From a virus, in the IMG/VR virus record IMGVR_UViG_3300028392_000130, positions 1 through 40,253 of that record: a DNA stretch of 40,253 nucleotides; one strand, 5' to 3'. Shown one piece after another: positions 36,928 to 40,253 of the stretch; positions within the stretch are counted from its first letter, which is position 1; every line of letters starts with the position of its first letter. The position numbers were made by a program, and so were the translations under genes. The notes below the pieces were generated by a model, which was not told the DNA's origin, ran no database searches, and worked only from the letters and a program-made list of their open reading frames with translations.

Positions 36928-38897
36928 TAGATTGTCCTAACCGTTACGTTCAGAATTCCGCCGAATCCTGTGTATCTTTTGTCTGATGGTGTAGTATTAA
37001 TAAACTGTATTTCTTCAATGATTGCAAGATAGGATTCTCCAGTTCTAAAATCATCAATTTTAATTGTATCTCCATTATTTTCAACTATTTCAAGATCTCT
37101 AAGTCTATCATAAGCCGAACCTTCATGACCAACTTCTACTCCAAAAGAATCTAATTCCTTATCAAATAAAGACACTGGGTAGGTAATTAAACGTTGACGT
37201 GGTATTGCTGGTAATGATTTAAGTTGATATCCAGAAAACACTGGTCCAAGCGTTGAGTCAGTAGATAAACGTTTTAATGTAAATCTAAATGACATATATT
37301 CTTGAGCACCAACTGGGTAGGGTATATTAACCTCTGGGGTAAAATCTCCTTCTGCAAAAGTACCAATTAAATAACTTTGGTCAGTTGTATCTATAGACTC
37401 AATAGATAAACCACCATTAGTATTATTAATTCTGCCTTTAAGATTTTTAAATACTTTATTTTCAAGAGTTGCATATCTAATTTTTCCAGTAGTTATATAA
37501 CCACTAGGAACTAGTGAGGTAGTTTGATTATATACATAACCAACACCAGAGTTTGCATATGCTGTAGAAAACATAAGAATAGTGCTATCGCCAGCAAATG
37601 CACAACCAGTAGTAGGATGACCAGTTACGCCATCGTAGTAAATATCATTAGCATAAGAAAACCTTAAAGGTTCTAACTCACTACCTAAATCAATTCTAAT
37701 AGTTCCCGGAACGCCGTTTACACCAGTAGCACACCAAACATATTTATCGCGGGCTGCAAAATCATAGCATGGTTGAGTTGTTTCTACAATAAGTGGCCCA
37801 TAAGAAATAGAACCATCCTGGTCATTAACCAAAGATGCTCTAAATCCCCTGCTTGTACCTATCATCATATAACCAAGATAATAAAAAATCTTATGTACAA
37901 TTTCTCCAACTGGAAGTTCTGCTGCAACAGATGCAGAGGTTAAAGTTGGAAGTGTTCCACTTGATGTTAATGTAAATTTTTGAATTGTAGATTGGATTCC
38001 ATTATATCCAGTAACATATATAGCGGGACCAGATGCTGTTATACTGGTATATACATAGTTTGTGTTGGGATGTGTATATATGGGTGAAGGCAAGGTTGTT
38101 GAACTAGATGTTAATTCATAAATAGAATTATTAATAGCCACTATAATACGTTCTTTGACATATTCCATTGCGGCATTTGCTAAAACTATAGTTCCATGTG
38201 TAAACATTTCGGTATCTGCTGTTGTAGAATCACCAGTTAATGCTTTTTTGTACATGGTGAGTTTATTGCTTCCAGTTTTATTGGTAACCCAATACGCATA
38301 TGTACCATCATCACATACAGCATAAACTGGATAATCTATGCTAGAACTATAATCTACAAAATGTGTTAATGTTCCATCAGATGCAAGTTTATCTAAATCA
38401 TATCCATCATGAAGTAGAACACCATTAGTGCTTCCCCATTTAATTGAACGTAAATGTTGAGAAACTTTTCCAGCATATGTTCCAGAAGTTGAAATAGCAC
38501 TAGTTGTATTATGTCCTTGATTACAAGAATTTAATAAAGTAATCTTGCCCTTTGTCCATATATCAACACCCTTGCTATCAGCAAAACGATGTGCAACAAT
38601 TTCTCCAGCAGATGGGTCATAGAATTTAATTCCACTTCCCTTATGAAAAGACGATTGAGCGCGCACCCACCAACCTGTAATTGATTGTTCACCAGGTTCT
38701 GATGATTGATCAATTTGTTGCTTGCGATACTGTGCCGTTTGTCTGCGATAAGGATATGTATCTCCAGTTGCTAGAAAAAACGGCAAACCATTAATTGATA
38801 TGTCATATGATTCAGCAGTTGAAGAATAACTAACAGTGCCAACTGGGTTGGATAATACGTATGGTAAACCTTCGGTTATATCACTGCCGTATGCCAC
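36927..38897 (-). CDS. Propeller-like tail protein (tail nozzle or hub candidate)
   Basis: 656 residues. Between about 130 and 430 runs a set of repeated blades: DDGTYAYWVTNKTG, KERIIVAINNSIYEL, GPAIYVTGYNG, YLGYMMIGTSRGF, KYVWCATGVNG and DSTILMFSTAY, each about 40-50 apart with a short Y/W strand. The N-terminus (FATGD-like QTAQYRKQQIDQS) and the beta-sandwich C-terminus (SYLIGTFAEGDFTPEV, YMSFRFTLKRLSTD) flank it. A six- or seven-bladed propeller fused to a tail-binding domain resembles the nozzle of short-tailed phages in layout only. It is followed by lysis genes. Confidence 0.72.
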   Translation of the reverse strand: MAYGSDITEGLPYVLSNPVGTVSYSSTAESYDISINGLPFFLATGDTYPYRRQTAQYRKQQIDQSSEPGEQSITGWWVRAQSSFHKGSGIKFYDPSAGEIVAHRFADSKGVDIWTKGKITLLNSCNQGHNTTSAISTSGTYAGKVSQHLRSIKWGSTNGVLLHDGYDLDKLASDGTLTHFVDYSSSIDYPVYAVCDDGTYAYWVTNKTGSNKLTMYKKALTGDSTTADTEMFTHGTIVLANAAMEYVKERIIVAINNSIYELTSSSTTLPSPIYTHPNTNYVYTSITASGPAIYVTGYNGIQSTIQKFTLTSSGTLPTLTSASVAAELPVGEIVHKIFYYLGYMMIGTSRGFRASLVNDQDGSISYGPLIVETTQPCYDFAARDKYVWCATGVNGVPGTIRIDLGSELEPLRFSYANDIYYDGVTGHPTTGCAFAGDSTILMFSTAYANSGVGYVYNQTTSLVPSGYITTGKIRYATLENKVFKNLKGRINNTNGGLSIESIDTTDQSYLIGTFAEGDFTPEVNIPYPVGAQEYMSFRFTLKRLSTDSTLGPVFSGYQLKSLPAIPRQRLITYPVSLFDKELDSFGVEVGHEGSAYDRLRDLEIVENNGDTIKIDDFRTGESYLAIIEEIQFINTTPSDKRYTGFGGILNVTVRTI

Positions 38898-38921
38898 TCT
38901 ATCTCCTTAGTTTGTTCCAAT

Positions 38922-38944
38922 AAAAAACCCCGCCGAAACGGGGT
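38922..38944 (-). terminator. Internal terminator in the tail/lysis operon
   Basis: On the minus strand ACCCCG-6-CGGGGT followed by TTTTTTA (38926-38921). It lies between the stop at 38963 and the start of the propeller-like gene at 38897, whose RBS CTAAGGAG is just after it. Likely partial read-through, or the propeller gene has an own promoter not seen. Confidence 0.82.
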
Positions 38945-38962
38945 TGGTAATGCTTGTGTTAC

Positions 38963-39193
38963 TTAGAGGATTGCTGCCACTTCATCGGCACTTAGCCCAA
39001 GGGCTGCCAACTTAGCCATCGCAGATGCCTTGGCATCAGCCTTGGCCTTATCCTGCGCCTCTTGCGCTGCCGCTTGGTCAGCCGCAGCCTGGGCTGCTAC
39101 TGCCTGCGCCGCAATTTCATCGGCGGTAAGTGGGCGGGTAGTTACCTCGCCAGTTGTGCAGTTGACTTCAACCGCCTGTGGTGTGTCGGTCAT
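38963..39193 (-). CDS. Ala-rich small helical protein, unknown
   Basis: 76 residues. After an N-terminal strand (VEVNCTTGEVTTRPLTADEIA) comes a long helix of AQAAADQAAAQEAQDKAKAD, then ASAMAKLAALGLSADEVAAIL. The layout E-V-x-x-x-T-G-E-V-x-x-R-x-L-T-x-x-E ... L-A-x-L-G-L-T-x-x-E is common for small phage proteins beside tail-fibre genes, sometimes named fibre chaperones. The role is inferred. Confidence 0.7.
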   Translation of the reverse strand: MTDTPQAVEVNCTTGEVTTRPLTADEIAAQAVAAQAAADQAAAQEAQDKAKADAKASAMAKLAALGLSADEVAAIL

Positions 39194-39205
39194 TTTTATT
39201 TCTCC

Positions 39206-39691
39206 TTAGATTCCGTATAGATAGAAGGTTGAGTTGGCTGCAAATTGCGAACCAGAAATAGTTATTGAAGTAATTGCTCCAGTTGCTTGAAGTAACATAG
39301 CCGCAATCATTGTATAAACACCAGTGGCACTATTAGATTCAGTAACACCAAAAGATGAAAAACATTTATTGTTTGATGAGGTGTAATTTGGAATATAGTA
39401 TTCTGAATTGGAAAAAGCATTTGCAGTAAAAGTAGCAGCATTTACATTTTGTGGATTTAGCAAACTATCTCTACCAGAACCAGCAGCACTCCCATCGCCG
39501 TATAAATATGTTTCTGATTTAGTTCCTGAAATATTGAACGCAATAGCACTATTTACACTACTAGCGGCTGAATACCTAAAACTCATTCTAATTACTAAAT
39601 CAGTATAAGTGCTTGGGATAGATGAAAAAGTAGTAGAACTTTCAGAACCAGTTGCAGTATAAGAACTGATGAGTGTGTATGTAGATGCCAT
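39206..39691 (-). CDS. Tail-tip or fibre protein with a GI-terminal beta domain
   Basis: 161 residues. MASTYTLISSYTATGSESSTTFSSIPSTYTDLVIRMSFR, then FSNSEYYIPNYTSSNNKCFSSFGV, ending ITSITISGSQFAANSTFYLYGI. The opening Y-T-L-I-x-S-Y-x-A-x-G-S and the closing strand pair ending in LYGI are a recurring phage receptor-side domain. Its ending matches the cut gene at 40109-40253 (ITSINISG...LYGIKSA), so the two are paralogues. Confidence 0.75.
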   Translation of the reverse strand: MASTYTLISSYTATGSESSTTFSSIPSTYTDLVIRMSFRYSAASSVNSAIAFNISGTKSETYLYGDGSAAGSGRDSLLNPQNVNAATFTANAFSNSEYYIPNYTSSNNKCFSSFGVTESNSATGVYTMIAAMLLQATGAITSITISGSQFAANSTFYLYGI

Positions 39692-40105
39692 TTATGCCAA
39701 CCTCTCAGGTGCGTATTGTCGCAGGATTTCAATAGCGTGTGCCACTTTGTCCTCTACTCTCTGCCCATATGGTTGAGCCTCTGACCATAGTTCTAGGTTC
39801 TCTGGTCGGTTATCATTACGAATACCGTTTTTATGGTGGACTGTTTCACCCTTTACTAAAGTGCGCCCTATCAGTTGTTCCATTACTAGGCGATGTTCAT
39901 AAGTATATTTTCCAAACTTGCCATCTCCAGGAATAGTTCTTACCTGAACATAACCGCCTTTATCTTTCTTGATTCCTATGTTCATCTTTATTGTTGCATC
40001 ACCATAAAGCCTGAATCTGCGGTAGTGCATTTGGCAATAGCCAATAGCACGATAAGGTTTATCACAATCATCTAATGTGCAGTAATCTGCAATTTTAGCG
40101 GTCAT
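39692..40105 (-). CDS. HNH endonuclease with zinc-knuckle N-terminus
   Basis: 137 residues. C9, C14, C24 and H27 (CTLDDC, YCQMHYRR) form a treble-clef-like knuckle with GYCxxHYxRxRxYGD. The catalytic part has YTYEHRLVMEQ (H71), ETVHHKNGIRNDNRPENLELW (H90/H91, N100 region). This is a typical free-standing phage HNH homing-type endonuclease. It lies between two paralogous tail genes, the usual place of mobile nucleases. The next gene starts immediately. Confidence 0.88.
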   Translation of the reverse strand: MTAKIADYCTLDDCDKPYRAIGYCQMHYRRFRLYGDATIKMNIGIKKDKGGYVQVRTIPGDGKFGKYTYEHRLVMEQLIGRTLVKGETVHHKNGIRNDNRPENLELWSEAQPYGQRVEDKVAHAIEILRQYAPERLA

Positions 40106-40108
40106 AGG

Positions 40109-40253
40109 CTAGGCGCTCTTTATGCCATAGAGAGTGGCGGTTGTGCCAGCATCAATGTTGCCATCTCCACCTGAAATGTTGATTGAAGTTATTGCAGAAG
40201 TGCTACGCCATAACCCAACTCGTGAATCAGTTGCACCTGAACCATTTTCATCA
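40109..40253 (-). CDS. Tail-tip paralogue, C-terminal fragment (cut by the right window edge)
   Basis: 48 codons visible, ending in TAG at 40109-40111. The end reads TSAITSINISGGDGNIDAG...ATLYGIKSA. It matches the end of the 39206-39691 product. The rest lies beyond the window. Separated from its paralogue by the HNH gene. Confidence 0.72.
   Translation of the reverse strand, partial: DENGSGATDSRVGLWRSTSAITSINISGGDGNIDAGTTATLYGIKSA

Noticed and set aside
38058-38068. Additional copy of GTTTGTGTTGG
   Set aside because: Lies inside the propeller-like coding gene, without the second half of the repeat; likely chance.
1-40253. Window as a closed circle, joining the cut genes at both ends
   Set aside because: Joining would fuse the HTH-like gene in frame to a tail-tip ending; the two products are unrelated, so the frame match is taken as chance.

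Overview
The window is almost entirely a tailed bacteriophage genome segment. It has a large terminase, portal, scaffold, HK97-fold-like capsid protein, tail and fibre genes, a CHAP endolysin with holin-like proteins, and a replication block. A WhiB-family Fe-S regulator and an actinobacterial-type peptidoglycan (APF-like) domain point to an actinobacterial host. The DNA is visibly AT-rich, which would suit a low-GC freshwater actinobacterium, but that is inference. No tape-measure or tail-tube gene is recognisable. A 1589-residue internal-protein candidate and a propeller-like tail protein make a short-tailed (podovirus) particle the best guess. No integrase or clear CI-type repressor was seen. 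Genes are cut at both ends, so the window is a slice.

Layout. (1) 1-23147, minus strand: late structural operon. Read from 23147 downward it holds terminase, portal, an HslV/proteasome-like peptidase, large internal proteins, scaffold, capsid, a run of small mostly basic proteins, a glycosyltransferase, then tail and fibre genes (collagen-like, three glycine-rich paralogues, a 20-residue-repeat protein). A terminator lies at 436-470, followed by two small genes. (2) 23148-23823: a divergent intergenic region with hairpins and tandem repeats. (3) 23824-29872, plus strand: small early-type genes, a Cys-rich amidoligase with a class II glutamine amidotransferase, a WhiB protein, an exported lysozyme-like protein and many CxxC mini-proteins. 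The block is studded with ten copies of the palindrome GTATGAAATTCATAC. (4) 29948-35596, minus strand: sigma-like factor, metallophosphoesterase, HNH, Nmad1-like protein, primase in two overlapping genes, Hjc-like nuclease, RecA-fold helicase, Zn-ribbon protein, and a RecB/Cas4-like nuclease split in two. (5) 35618-36000: a self-contained plus-strand unit with a consensus promoter, palindromic operators, a 54-aa gene and a terminator. (6) 36036-40253, minus strand: lysis genes, propeller-like tail protein, tail-tip paralogues and an HNH endonuclease.

How it may work together (inference): the plus block looks like a host-takeover or accessory region controlled as one regulon through the repeated palindrome. 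The minus replication operon supplies primase, helicase, nucleases and a sigma-like factor. Two minus-strand late blocks build and release the particle. The strongest leads for new biology are the palindrome regulon, the amidoligase/amidotransferase pair, the proteasome-like peptidase in the head cassette, and the split Fe-S nuclease.
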